A DNA stretch of 64,000 bases from Sanguibacter inulinus (GTDB lineage: Bacteria; Actinomycetota; Actinomycetes; Actinomycetales; Cellulomonadaceae): assembly GCF_013415325.1 (NCBI RefSeq), contig NZ_JACBYE010000005.1, positions 1 through 64,000 of the forward strand, given 5' to 3'. Positions 9,178-19,166 of the stretch are shown here, one piece after another (within the stretch, counting starts at the first letter, position 1; every line of letters begins with the position of its first letter). The notes below the pieces were generated by a model. The model was not told the DNA's origin. It was given only the letters and a program-made list of their open reading frames with translations, and made no database searches. The translations under genes were made by a program, and so were the position numbers.

Positions 9178-10572
9178 ATGGCACGCCCCACACCCCTCTC
9201 CGGCTTCCCCGAATGGCTCCCCGCGGCTCGCATCGTCGAGCAGCACGTCCTGGACTCGGTGCGTCGCACCTTCGAGCTCCACGGCTTCGTCGGCATCGAG
9301 ACCCGCGCCGTCGAGCCCCTCGACCAGCTCTTGCGCAAGGGGGAGACCTCCAAGGAGGTCTACGTGCTCAAGCGTCTGCAGGCGACAGAGGGCGAACAGG
9401 CCGAGGCGAACCTCTCGGCGGCCGACAAGCAGGGGCTCGGTCTGCACTTCGACCTCACCGTGCCCTTCGCGCGGTACGTGCTCGAGAACGCCGGCCACCT
9501 CGCCTTCCCGTTCAAGCGGTACCAGATCCAGAAGGTGTGGCGCGGCGAGCGCCCCCAGGACGGCCGGTTCCGCGAGTTCGTGCAGGCCGACATCGACGTC
9601 GTCGGCGCCGGTGCGCTGCCCTACCACTTCGAGGTCGAGGTCCCCCTGGTCATGGCCGAGGCGCTCGGTGCGCTGCGTGCCGTGGGCGTCCCGCCGGTCC
9701 GCATCCTCGTCAACAACCGCAAGGTCGCCGAGGGCTTCTACCGCGGGCTGGGACTCGAGGCTGTCGGCGGTGTCCTGCAGATCATCGACAAGCTCGACAA
9801 GATCGGACCGCAGAAGGTCGCGGCGGCTCTCGTCGCCGACCTCGGGGCGAGCGACGAGCAGGCGCAGGCGTGCCTCGAGCTCGCGTCGATCTCGGGTGAG
9901 GACCTCACAGTCGTCGACCGCGTGCGAGCGCTGGCCCAGACGCACGGCGTCGAGTCCGAGCTCCTCGACGAGGGCCTCGTCGAGCTCGGTGCGCTCATCG
10001 AGGCGGCTGCTGTGCGCGCCCCGGGCGTCGTCGTCGCGGACCTCAAGATCGCCCGTGGCCTCGACTACTACACAGGGTCGGTCTACGAGACCGTCCTGGT
10101 CGGCCACGAAGAGCTCGGCTCGATCTGCTCGGGCGGACGCTACGACACCCTCGCCTCCGACGGGGCGAACACCTATCCGGGGGTCGGTCTGTCGATCGGC
10201 ATCTCCAGGCTCGTCTCGCGGCTGCTGGGCGCAGGCCTCGTCCAGGCGTCACGGTCGGTGCCGAGCGCGGTCGTGGTCGCCGTGACCTCCGACGAGACCC
10301 GCCCAGCCTCCGAGGCCGTCGCGACAGCACTGCGTGCCCGCGGCATCCCGGTCGAGGTGGCCCCGGCTGCGGCGAAGTTCGGCAAGCAGATCAAGTACGC
10401 GGACCGCCGCGGGGTGCCCTTCGTCTGGTTCCCGGCCGGGCTCGGGCACGACGGCGAGCCTGTCGCGCACCAGGTCAAGGACATCCGCTCGGGGGAGCAG
10501 GTCGAGGCCGACCCCGCGACGTGGGAGCCCTCGGCCGAGGACTGGTGGCCGCGGGTCCTGCCCGTCGGCTAG
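9178..10572 (+). CDS. hisS: Histidyl-tRNA synthetase
   Basis: It charges tRNA-His with histidine. The 464-residue class II enzyme has motif 1 near the start, the motif 2 region with [19 protein letters not shown], and the histidine-specific element [11 protein letters not shown] near residue 294. A C-terminal anticodon-binding domain contains [13 protein letters not shown]. The ATG fits the conserved amino terminus ([14 protein letters not shown]). The ribosome site is weak, the best candidate being GGAAG about 14 bases upstream. aspS follows after 65 bases. Confidence 0.97.
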   Translation: MARPTPLSGFPEWLPAARIVEQHVLDSVRRTFELHGFVGIETRAVEPLDQLLRKGETSKEVYVLKRLQATEGEQAEANLSAADKQGLGLHFDLTVPFARYVLENAGHLAFPFKRYQIQKVWRGERPQDGRFREFVQADIDVVGAGALPYHFEVEVPLVMAEALGALRAVGVPPVRILVNNRKVAEGFYRGLGLEAVGGVLQIIDKLDKIGPQKVAAALVADLGASDEQAQACLELASISGEDLTVVDRVRALAQTHGVESELLDEGLVELGALIEAAAVRAPGVVVADLKIARGLDYYTGSVYETVLVGHEELGSICSGGRYDTLASDGANTYPGVGLSIGISRLVSRLLGAGLVQASRSVPSAVVVAVTSDETRPASEAVATALRARGIPVEVAPAAAKFGKQIKYADRRGVPFVWFPAGLGHDGEPVAHQVKDIRSGEQVEADPATWEPSAEDWWPRVLPVG

Positions 10573-10575
10573 CAC

Positions 10576-10581
10576 TAGACT
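10576..10581 (+). promoter_or_regulatory. Probable -10 box of aspS
   Basis: TAGACT lies four bases after the hisS stop and about 57 bases before the aspS GTG. No clear -35 box is visible. It would let aspS be transcribed independently of hisS. Confidence 0.45.
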
Positions 10582-10637
10582 CGACCCCGACCGTCCGGTC
10601 CGACCGGACGGGAACCCTACGTCTGAGAGGCTTCTTC

Positions 10638-12410
10638 GTGCTACGCACCCACACCGCCGGATCGCTGCGCGCCGAGGACATCGGCACGACCGTCACCCTG
10701 ACCGGGTGGGTCGACCGTCGTCGTGACCACGGAGGCGTCGCCTTCATCGATCTGCGTGATGCGAGCGGTGTGGCCCAGGTCGTCATCCGTGACGAGGCCG
10801 TGGCGCACCCGCTGCGCGCCGAGTTCGTCCTGCAGGTGACCGGAGAGGTCTCGCGCCGTCCCGACGGCAACGAGAACACGAATCTCGCGACGGGCCAGAT
10901 CGAGGTTGTCGCGGCCGAGGTCGTCGTGCTCAACGAGTCCGCGCCGCTGCCCTTCCAGGTGTCCACGGCCCTCGACGGCACGGAGACCATCGGTGAAGAG
11001 GCCCGCCTCAAGCACCGCTACCTCGACCTGCGCCGCCCGGCGCCCGCCCGTGCCCTGCGTCTGCGCGCCAAGGCCAACGCTGCCGCGCGCCGCGTGCTCG
11101 ACGCGCAGGAGTTCGTCGAGATCGAGACGCCGACCCTCACCCGGTCGACCCCCGAGGGTGCCCGCGACTTTGTCGTGCCCGCGCGCCTGGCCCCCGGGTC
11201 CTGGTACGCGCTGCCGCAGTCCCCGCAGCTGTTCAAGCAGCTGCTCATGGTCGCCGGCATGGAGCGCTACTACCAGATCGCCCGCTGCTACCGCGACGAG
11301 GACTTCCGTGCGGACCGTCAGCCGGAGTTCACCCAGCTCGACGTCGAGATGAGCTTTGTCGAGCAGGACGACGTCATCGCCCTCGGCGAGCAGCTGGTCG
11401 TCGCCCTCTGGGACCTCATCGGGGTCACGATCCCGACGCCGATCCCGCGGATGACCTTCAAGGACGCGATGGAGCGCTACGGCTCCGACAAGCCGGACCT
11501 GCGCTTCGGTCTCGAGCTCGTCGAGCTGACCGAGTACTTCAGCGAGACCCCCTTCCGCGTGTTCCAGGCGCCGTACGTGGGTGCCGTCGTGTTCCCCGGC
11601 GGTGCCTCGACGCCGCGCCGTGGCTTCGACGCCTGGCAGGAGTGGGCCAAGCAGCGCGGCGCCAAGGGCCTCGCGTACGTCACCTTCACCGAGGACGGCG
11701 AGCTCGGCGGCCCCGTCGCGAAGAACCTCTCGGACTCCGAGCGCGAGGGCCTCGCGGCTGCGACGGGCGCCAAGCCCGGTGACGCCGTGTTCTTCGCTGC
11801 TGGCAAGCCGACCGACGCGCGTGCTCTCCTCGGTGCGGCTCGTCTGGAGATCGGCAAGAAGGCCGAGCTCATCGACGAGAGCGCCTGGGCCTTCGTCTGG
11901 GTCGTCGACGCCCCGCTGTTCAAGCCCACGGGTGAGGACGACGACGTCGCTGTCGGCGAGGGCGCGTGGACCGCGGTCCACCACGCCTTCACGTCGCCCA
12001 CCCCGGAGTGGATCGACACCTTCGAGGAGAACCCGGGCGAGGCTCTCGCCTACGCCTACGACATCGTCTGCAACGGCAACGAGATCGGTGGTGGGTCGAT
12101 CCGTATCCACCGCCGCGACGTCCAGGAGCGCGTCTTCGCGGTCATGGGGATCGGCGAGGAGGAGGCGCAGGAGAAGTTCGGCTTCCTGCTCGACGCCTTC
12201 GCCTTCGGTGCACCGCCCCACGGCGGGATCGCCTTCGGCTGGGACCGCATCCTCGCTCTGCTCACGGGCTCGGAGTCGATCCGCGACGTCATCGCCTTCC
12301 CGAAGTCCGGTGGCGGCTTCGACCCGCTCACCCAGGCTCCTGCGCCGATCACGGCCCAGCAGCGCAAGGAAGCAGGTGTCGACAGCGTCCCGAAGGCTCC
12401 TGTCGAGTGA
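10638..12410 (+). CDS. aspS: Aspartyl-tRNA synthetase
   Basis: It charges tRNA with aspartate. The GTG start preceded by GAGAGG at seven-base spacing gives 590 residues, the normal bacterial length. The longer open frame upstream lacks homologous character. An OB-fold anticodon-binding domain with [13 protein letters not shown] comes first. Class II motif 1 ([20 protein letters not shown]) lies near 159, motif 2 ([18 protein letters not shown]) near 215, and motif 3 ([13 protein letters not shown]) near 531. Actinobacterial AspRS is often non-discriminating and also charges tRNA-Asn. The sequence alone does not settle that here. Confidence 0.96.
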   Translation: MLRTHTAGSLRAEDIGTTVTLTGWVDRRRDHGGVAFIDLRDASGVAQVVIRDEAVAHPLRAEFVLQVTGEVSRRPDGNENTNLATGQIEVVAAEVVVLNESAPLPFQVSTALDGTETIGEEARLKHRYLDLRRPAPARALRLRAKANAAARRVLDAQEFVEIETPTLTRSTPEGARDFVVPARLAPGSWYALPQSPQLFKQLLMVAGMERYYQIARCYRDEDFRADRQPEFTQLDVEMSFVEQDDVIALGEQLVVALWDLIGVTIPTPIPRMTFKDAMERYGSDKPDLRFGLELVELTEYFSETPFRVFQAPYVGAVVFPGGASTPRRGFDAWQEWAKQRGAKGLAYVTFTEDGELGGPVAKNLSDSEREGLAAATGAKPGDAVFFAAGKPTDARALLGAARLEIGKKAELIDESAWAFVWVVDAPLFKPTGEDDDVAVGEGAWTAVHHAFTSPTPEWIDTFEENPGEALAYAYDIVCNGNEIGGGSIRIHRRDVQERVFAVMGIGEEEAQEKFGFLLDAFAFGAPPHGGIAFGWDRILALLTGSESIRDVIAFPKSGGGFDPLTQAPAPITAQQRKEAGVDSVPKAPVE

Positions 12411-13216
12411 GGACCGTCGGCTCGCTGCCGACCCCGTGGGACGCGGACCCCTACCTGGTGGGGGAACGCGCTGACGACGAGCTCCACGCGCACGCCTGCG
12501 ACGACGAGGCGTGCGTGCTGGTCCTCGACGGCCACCCGGGTCGCTCGCTCGTCGGCATCGGACGCCCGGAGGCCGTCGCCCGGCTGCTCACGCAGTCGGC
12601 GGCGGCCTTCGCCGCGCCCGCGCCGCAGACGCTCACCCTCGCCCGGGGGTCGTGGGAGCTTGTCGACGGCGAGGTCCGCGACCAGCTCGCCGGGCCGTCG
12701 ACGACGACGTCGGAGTGGGACTGGATGTCGACCCGCGCACCGCTGGTCTTGCCCGACGCGCCGGTCGTCCTGCCCGACGGGTCCGGGTCGCGTGAGGTGA
12801 CGGTCGAGAGGTTCACCCCGGGTCCGGAGACCGACGCGCTCGTGACCGACTGCCTCGACAGGGCGCACCCGATCGCGTCGACGCTGCCCGGCGACCCCAG
12901 ACTCACCGGCTGGTGGGGTGTGCGCGAGAGCGAGGACGGGGCTCTCGTCGCGACCGTCGGTGCTCTCGACATCTTCCCCGGCGCGCCCCCGCACCTCGTC
13001 TCGCTCGGTGTCGACCCTGCGCACCGTGGCCGAGGGCTGGCCGGTCTCGTGCTCGCAGCGGCCGTCGACGACGGTCTGCGGCGGACGCCTCGTGTCGGCG
13101 GTCCGATGGTCCACCTCGGGCTCTACGCGACGAACGACCGCGCCCGGCGTGTGTACCAGCGGCTCGGGTTCAGCCTCGACCACCAGTTCATGTCGGTGCG
13201 GCGCGCTCCAGGCTGA
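12407..13216 (+). CDS. GNAT family N-acetyltransferase
   Basis: The 269-residue product has an unassigned amino-terminal half and a C-terminal GCN5-type acetyltransferase domain. The acetyl-CoA site is visible as [20 protein letters not shown] near residues 201-220, followed by [19 protein letters not shown]. The substrate is unknown. The GTG overlaps the aspS stop as GTGA, which implies coupled translation with aspS. A much longer upstream frame exists but is a shadow of aspS. Confidence 0.85.
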   Translation: MRTVGSLPTPWDADPYLVGERADDELHAHACDDEACVLVLDGHPGRSLVGIGRPEAVARLLTQSAAAFAAPAPQTLTLARGSWELVDGEVRDQLAGPSTTTSEWDWMSTRAPLVLPDAPVVLPDGSGSREVTVERFTPGPETDALVTDCLDRAHPIASTLPGDPRLTGWWGVRESEDGALVATVGALDIFPGAPPHLVSLGVDPAHRGRGLAGLVLAAAVDDGLRRTPRVGGPMVHLGLYATNDRARRVYQRLGFSLDHQFMSVRRAPG

Positions 13217-13252
13217 GCCGGCCTGGCGTGCGCCTCAGGACGAGCAGGTGAT

Positions 13253-13285
13253 GCTGGTGGGGTCTCCGCGCGAGGCCCCACCAGC
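13253..13285. terminator. Bidirectional terminator between convergent genes
   Basis: GCTGGTGGGG pairs with CCCCACCAGC around a 13-base loop. It lies between the acetyltransferase gene and the minus-strand MmpL-type gene and can serve both strands. Confidence 0.65.
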
Positions 13286-13299
13286 TCACAGGCTCCCGC

Positions 13300-15558
13300 T
13301 CAGTGGATGATCGCCAGCCGCTCGTGCAACCTCCGCAGCGGAGCCGGAGCCCACCAGTTCCACCGGCCCAGGAGGGTCATGGTCGCCGGGACCAGCAGCA
13401 TCCGGACGAGGGTCGCGTCGATGAAGACGGCGACGGCCAGCGCGAAGCCCACCTGCTTGATGATCAGCAGGTCGCCGAGCACGAACCCTGCGAAGACCAC
13501 GATGATGATCGCCGCGGCCGAGGTGATGATCCGGCCCGAGCGCTGGAGCCCCAGGCGCACCGAGGTCTCCGGGTCGACTCCCTCGTCGTAGAGCTCTTTG
13601 ATCCGCGAGAGCAGGAACACCTCGTAGTCCATCGCGAGCCCGAAGGCGAAGGCCACCACGAGCGCGACGACGAAGGTCTCGATCCCGCCCGTCGACGTGA
13701 AGCCGAGCAGACCTGACAGGTGCCCCTCCTGGAACACCCAGACGAGGATCCCCATCGACGCGGAGATCGAGATCGCGTTGGTGAGCAGCGCCTTGAGGGG
13801 GATCACCACTGACCCGGTCATGAGGAACAGCAGCACGAAGGTGGCCAGGACGACGATCGCCACGGCCCACCAGACCCTGTCTCCGAGCGCCGAGACGAAG
13901 TCCACCTGCGCGGCCGCCTGGCCGGTGACCCACGTGGCGAAGGCGGGGTCGAGATCACGGATGCTCGTGACGACGTCGACAGCCTGCTCGCCGCCGGCGT
14001 CGCCCGACTCGAGGGTCACCCCGACGACGGAGTACTCACCCTCGGTCGTGGGCGCGCCCACGGTGTCGACACCCTCGATCTCGGCGACGTCGGCAGCCCA
14101 GCCCGCGACGTCGGCGGCGGGCGCCTGGGCGACCACCACGATCTCGGGGGAGGTGGTCGAGGGGAACTGCTCGGCGAGCCGCGTGACGAACTGCCGCTGG
14201 TCGGAGGACGTCGGCAGCATCTCGATCCCCGAGTTGCGCATCTGCAGCCCGAGGACCGGCGAGGCGAGCCCGAGCAGCACCACGACACACCCGGCAGCCA
14301 CCCAGGCTGGTCGCCGCTGGACGCGTGCCGCGAGCCTGGAGAACACGCCCTCGTCGGTGTCGACAGCGGCTGTGTGCCGCAGCACGCGGTCTGCGCCCGG
14401 GACCTTGGTGAGCAGCCCGGGCCGGACCAGACGACGACCGGCGAGCCTGAGCAGCGCCGGCACGAGGGTGAGGGCTGTCGCGACAGCCACGAGGATGATC
14501 GAGAGCCCGCCAGCACCGATGGCCCGCAGGATGTCGGGGCGGAAGACCATGAGCCCGGCGATCGAGATGGCGACGGTCAGCGCCGAGAAGGCGACGGTGC
14601 GTCCTGCTGTGGCCATCGTGCGGACCAGCGCGTCGGCGACCCGGGTGTCCTTGCGGCTGCGACGTCGTGGTGCGTCCGCGGCCTCGGTGCTCTCGAGGCC
14701 GTCGAGGCGGGTGAGCTCTTCACGGAACCGCGAGACGATCAGGAGGCCGTAGTCGATCGACAGCCCGAGCCCGAGGACCGTGACGACGTTGACGATCGAG
14801 GCGTCGACCTCCATGAGGTACGAGAGCCCGAGCAGCACACCGAGCCCGGTGCCGATCGAGGCGAGCGCCCCCGCCATGGGCATGGCCGCGGCGAGGAAGC
14901 CGCCGAAGACGAGGACCATGATGAGCAGCGCCACCGGGAGCGCGACGGCCTCGCCCGTCGCGAGGTCTTGCTCGACCTGGTGGGTGATCGCATCGATGAT
15001 GAGCGATGTGGACCCGACAAGACCCGTCGCGGCGGGCTCGAGCCCCTGGAGGGCCGCGGTCGTCGCGTCCAGGGCGGTGACCACAGCCGTGACAGTCGCC
15101 GACGCCTCGTCCTCGCTCAGTGCCGGGTCGAGCGAGACGATCACCACGAAGCCGTCGCCGTCGGCCGCGGTCAGCAGCTTCCCGGCGTCGCTCGTCGGGC
15201 CGTCAGGCAGCGAGACCGGGTCGAGGACGGTCTCGACCCCGTCGACCGCGAGCACGGCCGCGAGGGCGGGCTGCAGCGCCTCCGCCACACCGTCGGCCGT
15301 CGGAGGCAGACCATCGACGATGAGCGTCACGTCTTCGCCGTCATCGCCGATCGCCGCGAGGATCTCCTGACCCTCCGAGCTCTCCGACCCGGCGACCGTC
15401 GGGTCACCCGTCGTGAGCCTCGAGAACAGGCTCTCGCCGTGCACCCCGAAGAGCGCGAGCGCGATGCCCAGGACCGTCAGCACGGCCCAGACGGAGATGG
15501 TGGTGCGGGGGTGGTCGCTCACGCGACGTCCTAGGTTCTCGAACACGCTGGCCAGCAT
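13300..15558 (-). CDS. MMPL family (RND superfamily) transporter
   Basis: This large membrane transporter resembles actinobacterial MmpL proteins, which export lipids or small hydrophobic molecules using proton flow. From the ATG giving MLASVFENLGRRVSDHPRT the product has 752 residues. Each half has one helix, a large extracytoplasmic domain and a cluster of helices. The charged motifs of the two halves are seen as SIDYGLLIVSRFREEL near 262 and GLAMDYEVFLLSRIKEL near 633. The substrate cannot be told. The frame extends upstream, but that stretch is Arg-rich and overlaps rarA. No regulator lies next to it, and it is divergent from rarA. Confidence 0.87.
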   Translation of the reverse strand: MLASVFENLGRRVSDHPRTTISVWAVLTVLGIALALFGVHGESLFSRLTTGDPTVAGSESSEGQEILAAIGDDGEDVTLIVDGLPPTADGVAEALQPALAAVLAVDGVETVLDPVSLPDGPTSDAGKLLTAADGDGFVVIVSLDPALSEDEASATVTAVVTALDATTAALQGLEPAATGLVGSTSLIIDAITHQVEQDLATGEAVALPVALLIMVLVFGGFLAAAMPMAGALASIGTGLGVLLGLSYLMEVDASIVNVVTVLGLGLSIDYGLLIVSRFREELTRLDGLESTEAADAPRRRSRKDTRVADALVRTMATAGRTVAFSALTVAISIAGLMVFRPDILRAIGAGGLSIILVAVATALTLVPALLRLAGRRLVRPGLLTKVPGADRVLRHTAAVDTDEGVFSRLAARVQRRPAWVAAGCVVVLLGLASPVLGLQMRNSGIEMLPTSSDQRQFVTRLAEQFPSTTSPEIVVVAQAPAADVAGWAADVAEIEGVDTVGAPTTEGEYSVVGVTLESGDAGGEQAVDVVTSIRDLDPAFATWVTGQAAAQVDFVSALGDRVWWAVAIVVLATFVLLFLMTGSVVIPLKALLTNAISISASMGILVWVFQEGHLSGLLGFTSTGGIETFVVALVVAFAFGLAMDYEVFLLSRIKELYDEGVDPETSVRLGLQRSGRIITSAAAIIIVVFAGFVLGDLLIIKQVGFALAVAVFIDATLVRMLLVPATMTLLGRWNWWAPAPLRRLHERLAIIH

Positions 15559-15635
15559 CCCATCCCGGAGGGGTCGAGGGCTACGCGAGAGGTCTGCGGC
15601 GTGCGGGGTCGACCGCCGGCGTCGGTGGGAGCGCC

Positions 15636-15641
15636 TAGGCT
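15636..15641 (+). promoter_or_regulatory. -10 box of a probable leaderless rarA transcript
   Basis: TAGGCT ends six bases before the rarA ATG. That distance places the transcription start at or next to the start codon. Confidence 0.5.
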
Positions 15642-15647
15642 GGAGCC

Positions 15648-17048
15648 ATGGACCTGTTCGACTCGACGACGCAGGACGTGAGCGGTGTCCCGAGGGTCGG
15701 TTCCGGGTCTCCGCTCGCCGTCCGCATGCGCCCGGCCTCCCTCGCCGAGGTCGCCGGGCAGAAGCACCTGCTCGTCCAGGGCTCGCCGCTGCGCAGGCTC
15801 GTCGAGCCCGCCGACGACTCTTCCCGACGTGCCGCACCGGGCTCGGTGATCCTCTGGGGTCCGCCCGGCACCGGCAAGACGACGCTCGCGTACCTCATCG
15901 CGACCAGCTCTGGGCGGCGCTTCGTCGAGCTCTCGGCTGTGACCGCGGGTGTCAAGGACGTCCGCTCGGTGATCGAGGACGCCCGGCGGCGGCTCGCGAC
16001 CGGGGGGTCGGAGACCGTCCTGTTCATCGACGAGGTGCACAGGTTCTCCAAGTCGCAGCAGGACGCGCTGCTGCCGAGCGTCGAGAACCGCTGGGTCACG
16101 CTCGTGGCGGCCACGACCGAGAACCCGAGCTTCTCGGTCAACTCCCCGCTGCTCTCCCGCTCCCTGCTGCTGACCCTCCAGCCGTTGACGACCGACGACG
16201 TGCGGGTGCTCGTACGGCGTGCTGTCGCCGACGAGCGAGGGCTCGGCGGGACCGTCACCCTCGACGACGACGCCGAGGACCACCTGCTGCGGCTCGCCGG
16301 GGGAGATGCGCGCAAGGCCCTGACGATCCTCGAGGCGGCCGCCGGGGCCGCGCTCTCCGACCACGACAGGTCTGGTGAGCCCGTCGCTGGTGCCGACGAC
16401 CCGCCTGTGGTCGTCGACCTCGCGACGATGGAACGCGCGATCGACGTGGCCGCTGTCCGCTACGACCGGGACGGCGACCAGCACTATGACGTCATCAGCG
16501 CCTTCATCAAGTCCATGCGTGGTTCCGACGTCGACGCCTCGCTGCACTACCTCGCCCGGATGATCGCTGCGGGGGAGGATCCCCGGTTCATCGCGCGGCG
16601 CATCGTCATCGCCGCAGCCGAAGAGGTCGGCATGGCGGACCCGAGCGCGCTGCAGACCGCGACGGCCGCGGCGAACGCCGTCGCGCTCATCGGCATGCCC
16701 GAGGCGCGGATCATCCTCGCCGAGGCTGTCGTGCACATCGCGTCGGCCCCGAAGTCCAACGCGGCCTACATGGCGATCGACGCGGCCCTCGCCGACGTCA
16801 GGGCCGGCAAGGTCGGCACGGTGCCGCCGCACCTGCGGGACGCCCACTACTCGGGGGCCAAGGCTCTCGGGCACGGGCAGAGCTACAGGTACGCCCACGA
16901 CGCCCCGCACGCCGTCGCCACCCAGCAGTACCTCCCGGACGACCTCGTCGGCACGACGTACTACAGGCCGAGCGACCGTGGCTTCGAGCGCTCGGTGTCG
17001 GAGCGCATGGAGCGGGTCAAGAAGATCTTGCGCGGCGAACCGGGCTGA
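15648..17048 (+). CDS. rarA: Replication-associated recombination ATPase RarA
   Basis: RarA (MgsA) is an AAA+ ATPase related to clamp loaders that acts at stalled replication forks. The 466-residue protein has Walker [12 protein letters not shown] near residue 71, Walker [11 protein letters not shown] near 124, and a sensor region with [12 protein letters not shown]. The C-terminal tetramerisation domain includes [18 protein letters not shown] and ends normally. The gene is divergent from the MmpL-type gene, 89 bases apart, and precedes rpsD as in other Micrococcales. Confidence 0.95.
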   Translation: MDLFDSTTQDVSGVPRVGSGSPLAVRMRPASLAEVAGQKHLLVQGSPLRRLVEPADDSSRRAAPGSVILWGPPGTGKTTLAYLIATSSGRRFVELSAVTAGVKDVRSVIEDARRRLATGGSETVLFIDEVHRFSKSQQDALLPSVENRWVTLVAATTENPSFSVNSPLLSRSLLLTLQPLTTDDVRVLVRRAVADERGLGGTVTLDDDAEDHLLRLAGGDARKALTILEAAAGAALSDHDRSGEPVAGADDPPVVVDLATMERAIDVAAVRYDRDGDQHYDVISAFIKSMRGSDVDASLHYLARMIAAGEDPRFIARRIVIAAAEEVGMADPSALQTATAAANAVALIGMPEARIILAEAVVHIASAPKSNAAYMAIDAALADVRAGKVGTVPPHLRDAHYSGAKALGHGQSYRYAHDAPHAVATQQYLPDDLVGTTYYRPSDRGFERSVSERMERVKKILRGEPG

Positions 17049-17111
17049 GCGGGTCGTCTCGTCCTTCCGACCTTTCCGACCACTCCGGCCGGAGCTGCCC
17101 GTCCCCGGTGC

Positions 17112-17268
17112 TAGACTTCTCAGGTTGCCCTCTGGGGCGACCGCCTGGGACCTCGGCCCGGTGAGACCCGCTCGAGCACGATCGTGGGTCTCCGTCGGCT
17201 GGTCCCGCACGCTGCTGCACCGCAGCGGCGTGTGATCGACATCCACGACAGGAACGGAAGAACTCTCT
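17112..17268 (+). promoter_or_regulatory. rpsD promoter and structured leader
   Basis: A TAGACT -10 box at 17112-17117 would start a leader of about 145 bases. Within it GAGACCC at 17163-17169 pairs with GGGTCTC at 17186-17192, and other GC-rich pairings are possible. Upstream, CTCCGGCCGGAG at 17083-17094 is a perfect 12-base palindrome. Ribosomal protein S4 represses translation through leader RNA in other bacteria, so the length suggests autoregulation here. I do not recognise a known S4 leader fold. Confidence 0.4.
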
Positions 17269-17895
17269 ATGTCTTCAGTGACCCGTTCGCGCCGCCAGGT
17301 CCGCCTGAGCCGCGCGCTGGGCATCGCGCTCACCCCGAAGGCCGTCAAGCACTTCGAGAAGCGTCCCTACCCGCCCGGCGAGCACGGCCGTGCCCGCCGC
17401 CGCACCGAGTCGGACTACGCGGTCCGTCTTCGTGAGAAGCAGCGTCTGCGCGCCCAGTACGGCCTCCGCGAGAAGCAGATGGCCCGTGCGTTCGAGGACG
17501 CTCGCAAGGCTCCGGGTCTGACCGGTGAGGCTCTCGTCGAGATCCTCGAGACCCGCCTCGACGCCCTCGTGCTCCGTGCCGGCTTCGCCCGCACGACGCT
17601 CCAGGCCCGCCAGGCCGTGGTCCACCGCCACATCCTCGTCGACGGCAAGATCGTCGACCGCCCCTCGTTCAAGGTGAAGCCGGGCCAGACGGTCCAGGTC
17701 AAGCCGAAGAGCCAGGCCATGACGCCGTTCCAGGTCGCCGCTGCCGGTGCCCACCGCGACGTCCTCCCGGCCGTCCCGCCGTACCTCACGGTCTCCCTCG
17801 AGAAGCTCTCCTTCGTGCTCTCGCGTGCACCGAAGCGTGTCGAGGTCCCCGTGACCTGCGAGGTCCAGCTGGTCGTCGAGCACTACTCGCGCTGA
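17269..17895 (+). CDS. rpsD: 30S ribosomal protein S4
   Basis: S4 nucleates assembly of the 30S body by binding 16S rRNA. The 208-residue protein has the S4 RNA-binding domain (TRLDALVLRAGFARTTLQAR, about 97-116) and a normal C terminus. It lacks the amino-terminal zinc-binding cysteines found in the C+ type. In many bacteria rpsD sits with rpsM, rpsK and rpoA. Here it stands alone between rarA and alaS, as in several Micrococcales. GGAAG lies about nine bases before the ATG. Confidence 0.97.
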   Translation: MSSVTRSRRQVRLSRALGIALTPKAVKHFEKRPYPPGEHGRARRRTESDYAVRLREKQRLRAQYGLREKQMARAFEDARKAPGLTGEALVEILETRLDALVLRAGFARTTLQARQAVVHRHILVDGKIVDRPSFKVKPGQTVQVKPKSQAMTPFQVAAAGAHRDVLPAVPPYLTVSLEKLSFVLSRAPKRVEVPVTCEVQLVVEHYSR

Positions 17896-17912
17896 CCCGC
17901 ACCTGCTCCATC

Positions 17913-17953
17913 CACGACGCCCCGTCCGCAGACTCTGCGGGCGGGGCGTCGTG
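17913..17953 (+). terminator. rpsD terminator
   Basis: An 18-base-pair stem (17913-17930 with 17936-17953, one G-T wobble) closes a five-base loop 18 bases after the rpsD stop. There is no T run. Confidence 0.85.
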
Positions 17954-18090
17954 CATCCAGGCGCAGGTGGGGGAGCTGCGCCGACCCGCGTGCCCGCTCC
18001 TGGTCTGCCCTGGTGCCGCCGGGGCAGCATGGCGCCGGGCGGCCTGCCTCGCGCACAGGTGCTCGCATGGATCGGACCGCCGTGGGCGGG

Positions 18091-18096
18091 TAAGGT
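18091..18096 (+). promoter_or_regulatory. Probable -10 box of the DUF948 gene
   Basis: TAAGGT, identical to the box proposed for pyrR, lies about 90 bases before the GTG. No good -35 box is visible. The remaining 137 bases back to the rpsD terminator show nothing else I can identify. Confidence 0.35.
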
Positions 18097-18186
18097 CGCA
18101 CCAGCCAACAGGCGGGTGGGGGCAGGGCCCCTGGTCGTCTTCGTCCCGGGTCCGGAGCGGCCCGGAGAACAGTGCAGGAGTACTCA

Positions 18187-18561
18187 GTGATCGGTGACAT
18201 CGCAGGACTCATCGCGGCCGTCGCGTTCGTCGCTCTCGTCGGGCTGCTCGCCGTCCCGCTCGTCAAGCTCGGCAAGGTCTTCGACACCACGACCGAGAGC
18301 ATCAAGGACCTGACCGCGCACTCGGTCCCTATCCTCGACGAGTCCGCGCAGACCGTCGCGAGCGCCAACTCCCAGCTGGTCAAGGTCGACACCATCACGA
18401 CGTCGGCAGCCGAGGTCAGCCAGAACGTCTCGGCGCTGACGGGCCTGTACGCGGCAGCCTTCGGCGCTCCTGTGGTCAAGGTCGCCGCCTTCTCCTACGG
18501 GGTGCGCAAGGCCTTCGGCCAGGCTGCCTCGAAGGTCCGCGGCACCGGGAAGGACAGCTGA
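18187..18561 (+). CDS. DUF948 domain-containing membrane protein
   Basis: This small protein (124 residues) has one amino-terminal helix (about residues 5-28) and then an amphipathic helical region rich in Thr, Ser and Val (TTTESIKDLTAHSVPILDESAQT). That is the DUF948 pattern, whose function is unknown. I use the GTG with GCAGGAG at six-base spacing. A GTG 15 bases upstream would place the ribosome site inside the gene. It overlaps the next gene by one base (TGATG), and the pair commonly precedes alaS in actinobacteria. Confidence 0.85.
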   Translation: MIGDIAGLIAAVAFVALVGLLAVPLVKLGKVFDTTTESIKDLTAHSVPILDESAQTVASANSQLVKVDTITTSAAEVSQNVSALTGLYAAAFGAPVVKVAAFSYGVRKAFGQAASKVRGTGKDS

Positions 18562-18920
18562 TGTCGCGGCTGTTCTGGCTCGGGACCGGGGTCGCGCTCA
18601 CCGTGGTCGTGGTCGTCAAGGGCCGCCAGGTGGTCCGCCGCTACGCACCGGCGACCCTGGTCGACCAGGCGACCGCGACAGCCCAGGCGACGGGCGTCAG
18701 GCTCTCCGAGGCCGCCTCGGCGTTCCTCGACGACTTCCGCGCTGCGCGCGACGAGCGTGCCGAGCAGCTGAGCGACTCGCTGCTGGCCCGCACGCAGGGC
18801 TCGGCCGACGACCTCCGCGCCCGTCGCGACGCCCCACGTCCTGCTCCCGGGCACCGCGCCCCGGGCCGGCACCGCGACCTGGACGACCCCGAGGACGACG
18901 AGCTCGGCTACTCGTTCTGA
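18561..18920 (+). CDS. Small membrane protein of DUF6167 type
   Basis: The 119-residue product has one amino-terminal helix (FWLGTGVALTVVVVV). A helical, charged segment follows (LSEAASAFLDDFRAARDERAEQL), then a basic Pro/Arg-rich and finally acidic tail ending in YSF. Proteins of this shape follow DUF948 genes upstream of alaS in many actinobacteria. The family name is from memory of that context, and the role is unknown. It is translationally coupled to the preceding gene. Confidence 0.75.
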   Translation: MSRLFWLGTGVALTVVVVVKGRQVVRRYAPATLVDQATATAQATGVRLSEAASAFLDDFRAARDERAEQLSDSLLARTQGSADDLRARRDAPRPAPGHRAPGRHRDLDDPEDDELGYSF

Positions 18921-19090
18921 CGCTCTGAGGCGCCACGCGGAGCTCTTCGCGCAGCTGCCGTCCTCACAGGCACCAACGGCACCGATGGCACCGCTGTCCC
19001 ACGGTCCGCTGCACAACACTCAGGCGCCCTGTGGTGCCCCACCCTGTTCTGCCCTCCAGCGCCCTGCCTCGTCAGAGCACGCACGGAGAC

Positions 19091-19096
19091 TAAGAT
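19091..19096 (+). promoter_or_regulatory. Probable -10 box of alaS
   Basis: TAAGAT, in a locally AT-richer stretch, would give a leader of about 64 bases. The leader is too short for a T-box, and I see no specifier-like structure. The rest of the 246-base gap after the small membrane protein gene shows nothing recognisable. Confidence 0.4.
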
Positions 19097-19166
19097 TGAT
19101 CGACGCCCGTCTGCGGCACGACCTCGTCGTGCCGTCCGCCGCCCCATCGCCCAGCCAGAGGACTTC

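Noticed and set aside
18921-19166. A T-box leader upstream of alaS
   Set aside because: The likely leader is only about 64 bases, and no specifier loop or T-box sequence is visible.
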